From UM-FILTER-47-13 sp964445195 (lineage in GTDB: Bacteria > Pseudomonadota > Alphaproteobacteria > Micavibrionales > Micavibrionaceae): 39,636 bases of DNA. The notes below the pieces were generated by a model, which did not search any database, was not told the origin of the DNA, and saw only the letters and a list, made by a program, of their open reading frames with translations. The stretch spans positions 1 through 39,636 of the forward strand of contig CAYUKA010000020.1 in the NCBI GenBank assembly GCA_964445195.1. The letters are read 5' to 3'. Shown here one piece after another: positions 16,482 to 24,278 of this stretch (position 1 is the first letter of the stretch; each line of letters opens with the position of its first letter). The translations under genes were made by a program, and so were the position numbers.

Positions 16482-17321
16482 CTACATTAATTGTACCCCG
16501 ATTATAGGCACGATTTCCAGCCCCTGAAGCAGCAAACAGGCATAAAGCGCGCAAATCAGCGCCGGACCGAAAGGAAAGGCATGCGTTTTGGCAAACAGCC
16601 TGAAATAAAGGCCAAACACAATACCACCCACACCGGCTACAATCATAAAGAACGGCAAATAACCCAGGCCAAGCCATAAACCGGCCATGGCAAAGAATTT
16701 AACATCCCCCATACCAAGCGCCTGTTTTTTCAGAACTCTTCCTGTAATAAACGCCATCAGCCAGATCGTACCGGCATAAACCAAAGCTGCCGCTAATTTT
16801 GACAGTGCCTGCCGGCCAAAACCATAATCGGGACCATAAAACAGCCCTTGATACACGATCAATGACAATGCCAGAAGCGCGGAAAGAGCAACAAGCTGAT
16901 TGGGCAAAATCATGTGATCCAGGTCAATGACCAGTAACGCGACAAGTAACGGGATCGCCGCCATGATAATAAACGCCGGTACCGTAAAGCCCCAAACCAG
17001 GTATACGCCTAGACACCCGGCCATCGTGACCAGTTCGGTCAACGGATAACGCACACTAATCGCCGCATTACAATAACGGCAACGCCCCCGCAACATGAGC
17101 CATGAAAACAATGGTACAAGGTCGCGCATTCTCAGCACCGTACCACAATGGGGGCAAGCCGAACGGGCACAAAAACCGGCATTTTTTTGAGCATCATTAT
17201 CGGGCGCATGCCCGATCCAGGACTCACCGCGGGGCACACGCCAGCTAAGCGCAGTCGCAAAACTGCCGAAAATCAGGCCGGTTACCCCGACAATGATTAT
17301 TTCAATAAAAAGCAGCAACAA
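16482..17321 (-). CDS. pilD: Type 4 prepilin peptidase / N-methyltransferase
   Basis: A 279-aa polytopic aspartic protease that cleaves prepilin leaders and methylates the new N-terminus. It has the N-terminal GSF..A.SWRVPRGESW motif, a zinc-type cytoplasmic loop with CPHC and CRYC (about residues 56-84), and the two catalytic aspartates in VIDLDHMILPN and GMGDVKFFAM. The start is a TTG (17321, or the adjacent TTG at 17318) with no clear ribosome site. No ATG lies before the first membrane helix. It would process the major pilin at 8201 and the minor pilins at 32011-37091. Confidence 0.92.
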   Translation of the reverse strand: MLLLFIEIIIVGVTGLIFGSFATALSWRVPRGESWIGHAPDNDAQKNAGFCARSACPHCGTVLRMRDLVPLFSWLMLRGRCRYCNAAISVRYPLTELVTMAGCLGVYLVWGFTVPAFIIMAAIPLLVALLVIDLDHMILPNQLVALSALLALSLIVYQGLFYGPDYGFGRQALSKLAAALVYAGTIWLMAFITGRVLKKQALGMGDVKFFAMAGLWLGLGYLPFFMIVAGVGGIVFGLYFRLFAKTHAFPFGPALICALYACLLLQGLEIVPIIGVQLM

Positions 17322-17334
17322 TCACGACGTTTAG

Positions 17335-19257
17335 TTAGCGTCTGCGTAAAACGGCAAGCCGGTCATAAACCGCATCCCGCGCAATCGTCCGCCCGCTGGA
17401 ATAAATCGCATCGGTCTCCAGCGCCTGCTCATAATAGCGAATAGCGGTCCGGGTTTCCCCCTGACGGTCAGCAATGACAGCCATATTGAACATATGCTGC
17501 GCATTTTCCGGCTCAAGACTGGAGGCAATCCCCAGATAGCGCATCGCATCATCATAACGGCCGAGATCAGCCTGCGTCACACCGATTTGCGCCGCGATAC
17601 CTGCATTATTCGGATTCCTTTGATAGAGGTCCATCAGGCGCCGGGCGGCCACTTCAGGAAACTGCTGCCTGATAATACCGAGCATATTCAGTGTCGCATC
17701 AGGATCATTCGGCTTCACATCCAGCAACTCTTCATAAGTCCTCAGCGCCGACTCAGCACGACCGCTATTTTGCTGTGCCACTGCCAGCCCCATCAAAATC
17801 CGGGGATCGCGACGGTTTTTATCATAAAGCTGCTCAAATATATCAAGCGCCGAATCATAGCGTTTCAGCTTCAGGGCACGATTGGCCGACACCAACATCG
17901 ACTCCATATCGCTCGCCTCGTGGGCCTTCTTGACGACGACAAGTTTACTGGACGGCTCCAGAACCGGATCCACTTTACGCGGCCCAACCTGATTAGCCAT
18001 TGGCCCGGTTGGTACACGGCCATCAAAATAAACATCCGGCCCCGTGTTCGCCGCCTCAAGAGGCGTCACCGGTGCATCGGCCCTTCCCTGAATCGGGGTA
18101 AGGGTTGAAACGTCAGGCTGAACGTCACGCGCAGGCGCTCTCTCTTCAAACGGCTCAAGAGGTTCCGGCATCGCCGTGTCGGCCTGCGCGATTTCAAAAG
18201 CGCCTTCATCACTCACATCATCCATCGGCGGCGGCATAGCCCGGCTATCACTGACGGCGCTGACAACAGGCTCAGGCTCAGACACCGGATCGGAACCGAA
18301 AGGCAACAGATCACCGCTACTGTCAGTCACAGCTTCAGGCTCGGCAACCGGCGACAAAGGGACGTCAGGCTCAGTTTCATTTTCCAGCGGATCGGCACTA
18401 CCTTGCGGAAACAAGGGATCATCAACATCCAGACCGCCCCCCTCATCATTCTGAATATCCACGGCGGCCATTTCTGTCACCTCAACCACTTCAGCCGGCG
18501 CCTCTGCCTCATATAAGTCCATCAGGCTTTCTGATGCCGGCTCCTCAGGCGCATCGCCCGGCAAAGAGGGAGCCTCACTGATATCTTGAAAAGCCTCAGC
18601 AGACGGGAAGGCCGGCGTATCCGCAGACTCAGGTATCTGCGCCCCCCCGAAACCGGCAGGATCTTCAGTAATATCATCGACCATCGCAACCTGCTTTGCA
18701 ACATCTGCGCCTGTTGTATCTGCCGTGTCTGAACCGAAAGAACCGTCAGGACCGCGCGGTACGGTATTCTGGTTCACAGTCGGCTGCGGCAAATCGCCCG
18801 CAAAGGAATCAGCAGCCCCACCAGACGGCCCGGACGAGGCACCAGCCATCGCGACATAAGACGATTCAGACTGCACAGGCGCTGTGCCACCACCGCCCAG
18901 AATATCGGGATTCATCATGATATAACCGCCGACACCTGCGGCAGCGACAAGAACAAGCGCGGGCGCGGCAAACTTCTTCAGACCGCCGCCAGAGGCTGCA
19001 TCACCCTCGCCGTCGTCATCGGCAAAATCAACCTCTTCATCACCGGTAATATCGACGTCCAAATCGGTTGCATAATCATCCTCGATCTCCCCGACCATTT
19101 CCGCCGACAGGCTGGTGGCCGAATCATTATCCTCGATCTCAAGACTTTCGAGGATTTTCTCATCCTCATCAGGAGACTCACCTTCTATCTCGATATCAAA
19201 TACATCTTTATTTTCAGTATCACCGGGAGAATTCGGATCTTTTTTATCTGATTCCAT
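17335..19257 (-). CDS. MshN-like membrane-anchored TPR protein
   Basis: A 640-aa protein in four parts. An extremely acidic cytoplasmic N-terminus (1-92) is followed by one membrane helix (about 95-115, AAPALVLVAAAGVGGYIMM). A long acidic, Pro/Ala/Ser-rich periplasmic linker follows (about 120-450). A C-terminal block of TPR repeats runs from about 465 to 635, with repeat cores such as RYDSALDIFEQLYDKNRRDP and GRAESALRTYEELLDVKPND. The layout of cytoplasmic tail, one helix, linker and TPR matches MshN of the MSHA locus, which is next to the secretin MshL. The role is probably alignment or assembly of the secretin and inner-membrane complex. The long disordered linker could span the periplasm. 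ATG 19257 follows GAAGGA. Confidence 0.75.
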   Translation of the reverse strand: MESDKKDPNSPGDTENKDVFDIEIEGESPDEDEKILESLEIEDNDSATSLSAEMVGEIEDDYATDLDVDITGDEEVDFADDDGEGDAASGGGLKKFAAPALVLVAAAGVGGYIMMNPDILGGGGTAPVQSESSYVAMAGASSGPSGGAADSFAGDLPQPTVNQNTVPRGPDGSFGSDTADTTGADVAKQVAMVDDITEDPAGFGGAQIPESADTPAFPSAEAFQDISEAPSLPGDAPEEPASESLMDLYEAEAPAEVVEVTEMAAVDIQNDEGGGLDVDDPLFPQGSADPLENETEPDVPLSPVAEPEAVTDSSGDLLPFGSDPVSEPEPVVSAVSDSRAMPPPMDDVSDEGAFEIAQADTAMPEPLEPFEERAPARDVQPDVSTLTPIQGRADAPVTPLEAANTGPDVYFDGRVPTGPMANQVGPRKVDPVLEPSSKLVVVKKAHEASDMESMLVSANRALKLKRYDSALDIFEQLYDKNRRDPRILMGLAVAQQNSGRAESALRTYEELLDVKPNDPDATLNMLGIIRQQFPEVAARRLMDLYQRNPNNAGIAAQIGVTQADLGRYDDAMRYLGIASSLEPENAQHMFNMAVIADRQGETRTAIRYYEQALETDAIYSSGRTIARDAVYDRLAVLRRR

Positions 19258-19380
19258 GATGATGAAATCCTTCGCTTGGCATGATGAAATACGAGGCGGA
19301 TTATTGGGAAGATGCCTCTCCTTATGAATCTAGCAAACTTTAACGGACAAGTGAAATGCTAATCGGCAAAAAAGTGCGGT

Positions 19381-20130
19381 TTACGCCGCTTCACGTTTTT
19401 CAATGACATGTAAGAATGCGCGCTCAAGGCTATCAGCCCCCCCCTCCTGGCGCAGCGCTTCCGGCGTACCTGTAAACACAAGTTCACCGCCATGCAGAAC
19501 TGATACACGGTCACAAATTTCATTCATATCTGCGAGAATATGAGAGCTGAGAAACACTGTCCGGCCCGCCGCCCGCGCCTCAACCAACAGATCTTTGACC
19601 TTCGAGCGCGCACGGGGATCAAGGCCGCTCATCGGCTCATCGAGAATCAGAAGGGGGCACCCCGTTAACAACGTGCCCATAATCCCAAGCTTCTGACGCA
19701 TACCCTTGGAGTAGCTCTGCACTTTGTTATCAAGAACTGCCGGGTCAAGGGCCAGCCGCCCAGCATGACTGCGCGCCGCCTCACGGTCAAACGGTACTCC
19801 ATAAAGCTTCATCGAGAATTCTATAAACTCCATGCCGCGCAGGAACCATGGCGGCTCAAAGCGCTCCGGCAGGTAAGCCACTTGTTTTTTACTTTCGCGG
19901 TTATGGCGGTCCTGGCCCATAATATTGACCGTACCGGCGGCCGGCTCGCGCATACCCAGAACAGTCTTGATGAGAGTCGTTTTCCCGGCACCATTCAAGC
20001 CGATCAGACCGAAGGTTTCCCCGCGCGCAACATGAAGACCCAAATCATGGATAACCTGACGCCGCCCATAAGCAATGTGGATATTGCTGATCTCAAGCGC
20101 CGCGGTTGTATCGCCATCGGTTGCGGTCAT
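19381..20130 (-). CDS. ABC transporter ATP-binding protein of the pilus locus (PilH-like)
   Basis: A 249-aa ABC ATPase with Walker A GLNGAGKTT (44-52), a signature read as YSKGMRQKL (140-148) instead of LSGGQ, Walker B LLILDEP (160-166) and H-loop His197 in FLSSHIL. The SKGM signature is usual for exporters of the ABC-2 class. Its ATG overlaps the stop of the MshK/PilP-like gene (ATGA), so it is embedded in the translation chain of the pilus assembly genes. The only ABC permease in the window is at 11241-12002. Together they recall PilH and PilI of Myxococcus xanthus. Confidence 0.85.
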   Translation of the reverse strand: MTATDGDTTAALEISNIHIAYGRRQVIHDLGLHVARGETFGLIGLNGAGKTTLIKTVLGMREPAAGTVNIMGQDRHNRESKKQVAYLPERFEPPWFLRGMEFIEFSMKLYGVPFDREAARSHAGRLALDPAVLDNKVQSYSKGMRQKLGIMGTLLTGCPLLILDEPMSGLDPRARSKVKDLLVEARAAGRTVFLSSHILADMNEICDRVSVLHGGELVFTGTPEALRQEGGADSLERAFLHVIEKREAA

Positions 20131-20735
20131 AACGAAGAAGCGGACACGCCGGGCAAAAAGATACGTGTATCAAGGTTAAAACGCTGATGGGGCTGCAGCC
20201 GTACGGGGTAGATCAGGTTTGTATACTCATCAAACCATTTCAGCTCGATATAGTCATTGCTGACCTGAATATCGATGACCTGGCTGGGAATCGCATCCGG
20301 CGTTACGCGCTGTCCATTCAGCCAAACAATCCAGTCATCGCCGGTTTTATAAAGAATACCGCTCAGCGCCAGTTCACGAATACCACGCGGCCGCTCTTCC
20401 TGGGGCACAACAGCATCCCGCTGCATTTCGGCCGGATTCGGCCGCCGCGTGCGGAAGGTCCGTTTCGCTTCCTGCAGCAGAACATGCTGCCACAGTGTAA
20501 AGAACAGGGTCTTGAAATCGCCCGGCGCAACGTCTGGAGACCTGAGCTTCGTGTTCCGCCTGAAGGTTTCTTCAAGCCCGACATAAATATTGGGATCAAT
20601 TTTATCATCATCTGTCGGCAAATTCTCGGCCACACCTGATGTTGCTGCCATATCCTGCGCCTGCACTGCCGTTGCAGGCCATCCCAGCAGACAGCAAATC
20701 ATAAGCGACAAGGCAAGAACTCTGTATGATATCAT
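20127..20735 (-). CDS. MshK/PilP/GspB-like periplasmic pilus assembly protein
   Basis: A 202-aa exported protein starting MISYRVLALSLMICCLLGWP at ATG 20735, one base after the stop of the PilO-like gene and eight bases after GGAGGG. The longer frame upstream is only an overlap with that gene. A signal peptide ends at about AVQAQ. The C-terminal 90 residues (RELALSGILYKTGDDWIVWL, then NGQRVTP and IELKW) have the small beta-domain pattern of MshK, PilP and GspB, which bridge the inner-membrane complex to the secretin. It ends RFNLDTRIFLPG. The assignment rests on this domain and on the gene order N-O-P. Confidence 0.7.
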   Translation of the reverse strand: MISYRVLALSLMICCLLGWPATAVQAQDMAATSGVAENLPTDDDKIDPNIYVGLEETFRRNTKLRSPDVAPGDFKTLFFTLWQHVLLQEAKRTFRTRRPNPAEMQRDAVVPQEERPRGIRELALSGILYKTGDDWIVWLNGQRVTPDAIPSQVIDIQVSNDYIELKWFDEYTNLIYPVRLQPHQRFNLDTRIFLPGVSASSL

Positions 20736-20736
20736 C

Positions 20737-21387
20737 TCAGAACCCTCCCCCGCCAAAATGGCCGGATCGTACATTGTGCCCGGGCACCATCGTGCGCCAG
20801 ACAAATTTCATACTACCCTCAACCAGTGCAGTGGGCTGGCCGGCACCGATCTGCCGCAATGTCGCCTCATTAACATCCAGAACCCGCTCCATTCGCAACT
20901 CATCAATAGCCATATGGCCCGGGAACGCATAAAGCATCCAGTAAACAAAGTGATAAAAGTCGACATCGTCCTGTGACTCGACATCCATATCAATCGGCGT
21001 GCTCAGGATCACATATTCAAGACCTTCAGCTGCCACCGGGCTGACATCCGCCGGTTTGATATTATAGCTCGCGCTTAAAATCCGGGTATATTGCTGAATA
21101 TCGCGAATGCGGCGGCGCGCCATCAGACGACTCTGATCGTTCATAAAGCCGGCATCCCGCAGGTCTTCGAACTGGCTTTTCTGCTGCTGGATTAACTGGA
21201 TCTCGTTGCGCAACGCATCAGCCTCGGTCCGCTTGGATGCGATCTGCGCACGCGTTGACCGCAGATCGCGCTCCAGCTGATCGTTCTGGGGCACAAGATA
21301 AAGATACAAACCAGCAGCCAGCGCTGCATTGATAGCCACCAGGATAATCAAAACCAAAATCCGTTTAATGCCCAGAACCTGTATCAT
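20737..21387 (-). CDS. PilO/MshJ-like inner-membrane pilus assembly protein
   Basis: A 216-aa protein with an N-terminal membrane helix (residues 8-30) and a coiled coil (about 33-80, QLERDLRSTRAQIASKRTEA). A ferredoxin-like periplasmic domain follows, with FYHFVYWMLYAFPGHMAIDE and a terminal glycine-rich tail (FGGGGF). This is the architecture of PilO, MshJ and GspM, which stabilise the PilM-PilN inner-membrane ring. Its ATG overlaps the stop of the upstream PilM-PilN gene (ATGA). Confidence 0.8.
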   Translation of the reverse strand: MIQVLGIKRILVLIILVAINAALAAGLYLYLVPQNDQLERDLRSTRAQIASKRTEADALRNEIQLIQQQKSQFEDLRDAGFMNDQSRLMARRRIRDIQQYTRILSASYNIKPADVSPVAAEGLEYVILSTPIDMDVESQDDVDFYHFVYWMLYAFPGHMAIDELRMERVLDVNEATLRQIGAGQPTALVEGSMKFVWRTMVPGHNVRSGHFGGGGF

Positions 21388-22991
21388 GGCTGCGGCCCCC
21401 TGATTTCGATTTCTGCCAAGTAATCCTCATCAGCCGCAATTTCTTCTGCTGTAGGACCAACCTCCCCCTGCACGCCTGCAGAAAATTCTCTACGGCCGAC
21501 CTGCCGCGTAATCTCGACATCGTAGCCTGGCAATAAACCGCGCAACCGGCGCTCCAGGCCCAACACTTCCTGTATCCCCAATTCCAGGTCGATCGAGCGG
21601 GGGAAACTCAGTGCTAAAGTCGCGCCAAGACGCGCTATCTCCGGCCCCTCATCTTCCTGCTGCCCGAACGCAAGCGGCGGGCGACCTAGCGACGCCAGTT
21701 TCCTGATCGCCAGGTTATCAAGGCGCAGGTCCTGTCCAAGCGCTGCGCCGATATTCTTAACCAGCGACAGGATGCGCACGCGATCGGCCTCAAAAGATTC
21801 ATAGGTTTCAATCGTGCCCTGAATCAATTCGATATCAAAACCAAGCGCGTCAAGACGCGCGACCTCCTGTTGCAATTCTGATTCGGCCTGCGTCAACACC
21901 GTGCGTTGCGAAGTGAGATCACCGCGAGTTTCCACCATACTCTGCGCCTGCGCTGCTAACTGCCATGAGAGATAGCCCGCTGCCAGTAACAGCAGCACGA
22001 CAGCCGCCGCCACAACCTGACGCGGCTTGTGAATGCGCGAAATATCGGCCGCGTCCATCGGCAGGATAAACTTGGCCTTACGCCCCGCCCATGCCGCATG
22101 CAACGGATCGGCATAGCGCGCATCATCCTGAAGGCCGATGCTTGTACCTAGCATGCGCGCCGCTTCCGACGCACTAAACGTATGGAAGTTACACGGAATA
22201 TCGATCAGCTTTTCCAACGCTTCACCGGCATCACGGTTCGCGATGACAATGACATCCGTACTCTCTTCCGAGGAATAACCGAAGCGCGACAGGTAGCTGA
22301 TTGTCGCCTTGAACTCCTGATTGATCTCTTGCGCCCAGGCCGCCGCATCACTGTCAGAATCGCTGACCGGCGTCATCCGGGTCATCGCCAGCTGACCGTC
22401 ACGCACTATCACCTGACGCAGGGCGCCATTATGATGCTGCCCGATAAAGACTGCCCAGCGCGACGAACGGCCACCCTTGCCGGCAATTTTCTCCGACATT
22501 GTCCGGACCATGTCCGACGCCTCAACCGGCAACAGAACAAACCCGGCAATCGACACCATCGATTGCCTGACAGCTTCCAGCGTTTTCACGATCTGCTCAG
22601 ACGCCGGTACAGCAGCAAAAAGATATAATCCGGCAGCACCTTTAGCGTCCTTACCCCCCTTGCCCTGAATCGGTATGGCGCCGCGTATCGGGTAATTCGG
22701 GAAAGCCACCTGTAACTTGCGTTTCAGAACGCGCCCCTTATCCATCACCCCGACTCTGGGCAAACGCTGACCGCCCTTGAAGTGCTGGTCGGTCATATCA
22801 TTCAGAACGAGAACCGGCTTGCCGCCACAGTCTTTCCTTATCAGACCGACGACAATATCTTCAAAGTCGTCCGTTTCCCAGGGGATGCTATCAACCAGCT
22901 TCACAGCACTATGAGTAACATTGTAGACATACAATGCCTCGTCCCCTATCAGGAGGACAGCGCGCGCGGGTGTTAAAAAAGGTATGGCCAT
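21384..22991 (-). CDS. Fused PilM-PilN (GspL-like) inner-membrane pilus protein
   Basis: A 535-aa protein that joins in one chain what Pseudomonas makes as PilM and PilN. Residues 1-310 look like a divergent actin-like PilM/GspL cytoplasmic domain. A single membrane helix lies at about 326-346. A coiled coil (350-385) and a periplasmic PilN-like domain with the VLGLERRLRGLLPGYDVE strand pattern follow. The end is acidic. It stands between the PilC and PilO genes, exactly where pilM and pilN are expected. GspL of type II secretion has the same overall topology, so GspL-like is an equally valid label. The ATP-binding phosphate loops of PilM are not obvious, and ATP binding is doubtful. Confidence 0.75.
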   Translation of the reverse strand: MAIPFLTPARAVLLIGDEALYVYNVTHSAVKLVDSIPWETDDFEDIVVGLIRKDCGGKPVLVLNDMTDQHFKGGQRLPRVGVMDKGRVLKRKLQVAFPNYPIRGAIPIQGKGGKDAKGAAGLYLFAAVPASEQIVKTLEAVRQSMVSIAGFVLLPVEASDMVRTMSEKIAGKGGRSSRWAVFIGQHHNGALRQVIVRDGQLAMTRMTPVSDSDSDAAAWAQEINQEFKATISYLSRFGYSSEESTDVIVIANRDAGEALEKLIDIPCNFHTFSASEAARMLGTSIGLQDDARYADPLHAAWAGRKAKFILPMDAADISRIHKPRQVVAAAVVLLLLAAGYLSWQLAAQAQSMVETRGDLTSQRTVLTQAESELQQEVARLDALGFDIELIQGTIETYESFEADRVRILSLVKNIGAALGQDLRLDNLAIRKLASLGRPPLAFGQQEDEGPEIARLGATLALSFPRSIDLELGIQEVLGLERRLRGLLPGYDVEITRQVGRREFSAGVQGEVGPTAEEIAADEDYLAEIEIRGPQP

Positions 22992-23004
22992 TTGGACGGG
23001 TGTC

Positions 23005-24222
23005 CTAGAATTCTATATTTTCAAAACTTGAATAAATCGGACCGAAGACGGCCACAGCAATCCATAATATCATACCACCAAGGAACGCGGTAAGGAAAGG
23101 TTCAATCATAGTAATTAATCCCTGGATCGCCTCATCAACATCATTAGTGTAAAATTCAGCGACCTGATCAAGCACTTCCGTCAGATTACCGGACTCTTCA
23201 CCAACCTTCAACATCCGGACAACCATGCTCGGGAATTCCCCGGACGCGTTAAACGCCTCAGAAAGAGGACTGCCTGCCTGCACCTGCTCCTGAACCCCTT
23301 CAAGCGCCTCGGTAATCGCACGGTTATTGACAGTCTTGCGTGACGCCTCAAGACCTTGCAAAACATCAATACCGCTGGCAAACAGCGCGCCAAATGTCTG
23401 GGCATAACGCGCGATATTAATTTTACGGATCAGCGGGCCACAAACCGGCAGGTTCAGGGCCCATAAATCAAACCGGTACTCAAGCTCGTCCGAGGCACTT
23501 TTCAGACCTTTATAAATGCCGAACAGAACAAACGGCGCAATCAACACAGCCCACCAATAGCCGACAAAAAACTCGGACGTCGCCATCAGCGCCGTTGTAT
23601 AAAACGGCACTTCCTGATCAAGGTTCTCGATAAAGCCGACAATCTGCGGCACAACGACCGTCATCATGATCGTGATGGTGATCAGAACAACAACGGTAAC
23701 AATAATCGGATAACGCGTCGCCTTGCGGATCTTGACCTGCATCGCATCGACCCATTTCAGGTATTTGATCAGCTGGCGGTAAGATGCCGTCAGATCACCG
23801 GTCTCTTCACCCGAAGAAACCAGCGATATATAAAGATTATTAAAGACCTTGGGGTGCCGGGCCATCGCTTCGGATAGCGAACTGCCATCCGAAACATCGC
23901 GGTGAATCTCTGACATGATGTCACGCAAACGATCATGCTCGGTCGTATCGCGGATATCGCTCAAAGCATCAAGCAGCGGCACACCGGCACTCTGCATTTG
24001 CTCCATGTGGAGGAAAAGCTGGATCAGGTCACGAACCTTGACCTTCTTACCCAGGCCAATATTGCCAAGGAATCCTTTATTTTTCTCCAGCGGCGCGCAT
24101 TGAATAAGCTCCAGCCCTGCCGTCTGAAGCTGGTTATGAAGATCGACCTCATTGGCTGCAGAAATCACCCCGCGCACAGGCCGGCCCTTAACATTCACTG
24201 CTCTGTATTTATAGCGCTCTAT
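23005..24222 (-). CDS. pilC: PilC/MshG/GspF pilus platform protein
   Basis: The polytopic inner-membrane platform that couples PilB and PilT to pilin movement. It has two GspF repeats: LFLHMEQMQSAGVPLLDALS in the first half and TFGALFASGIDVLQGLEAS in the second. Each is followed by an EETG/EESG motif, and three membrane helices are visible. A GTG at 24198 gives 397 aa. The frame is open upstream and encodes IERYKYRA, the conserved first strand of this family. The best ribosome site, AGGAGG (24228-24233), lies five bases before an ATA at 24222. I therefore extend the gene to 24222 (405 aa) with ATA as the probable, very unusual start. Confidence 0.9.
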   Translation of the reverse strand: MERYKYRAVNVKGRPVRGVISAANEVDLHNQLQTAGLELIQCAPLEKNKGFLGNIGLGKKVKVRDLIQLFLHMEQMQSAGVPLLDALSDIRDTTEHDRLRDIMSEIHRDVSDGSSLSEAMARHPKVFNNLYISLVSSGEETGDLTASYRQLIKYLKWVDAMQVKIRKATRYPIIVTVVVLITITIMMTVVVPQIVGFIENLDQEVPFYTTALMATSEFFVGYWWAVLIAPFVLFGIYKGLKSASDELEYRFDLWALNLPVCGPLIRKINIARYAQTFGALFASGIDVLQGLEASRKTVNNRAITEALEGVQEQVQAGSPLSEAFNASGEFPSMVVRMLKVGEESGNLTEVLDQVAEFYTNDVDEAIQGLITMIEPFLTAFLGGMILWIAVAVFGPIYSSFENIEF

Positions 24223-24227
24223 GACAG

Positions 24228-24233
24228 CCTCCT
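24228..24233 (-). promoter_or_regulatory. Ribosome binding site that points to an ATA start for pilC
   Basis: A perfect AGGAGG on the - strand, five bases before ATA 24222 and 29 bases before the first conventional start, GTG 24198. The spacing fits the ATA and not the GTG. Confidence 0.55.
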
Positions 24234-24278
24234 GACATGAAAATCAATCGTAGGTCAAAAACGAAAAGACGAAACGGC

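Noticed and set aside
19258..19380. Possible promoter (TTGTCC ... TCATAA) before the TPR gene
   Set aside because: The -10 match is poor, and the gap is explained as well by an untranslated leader.
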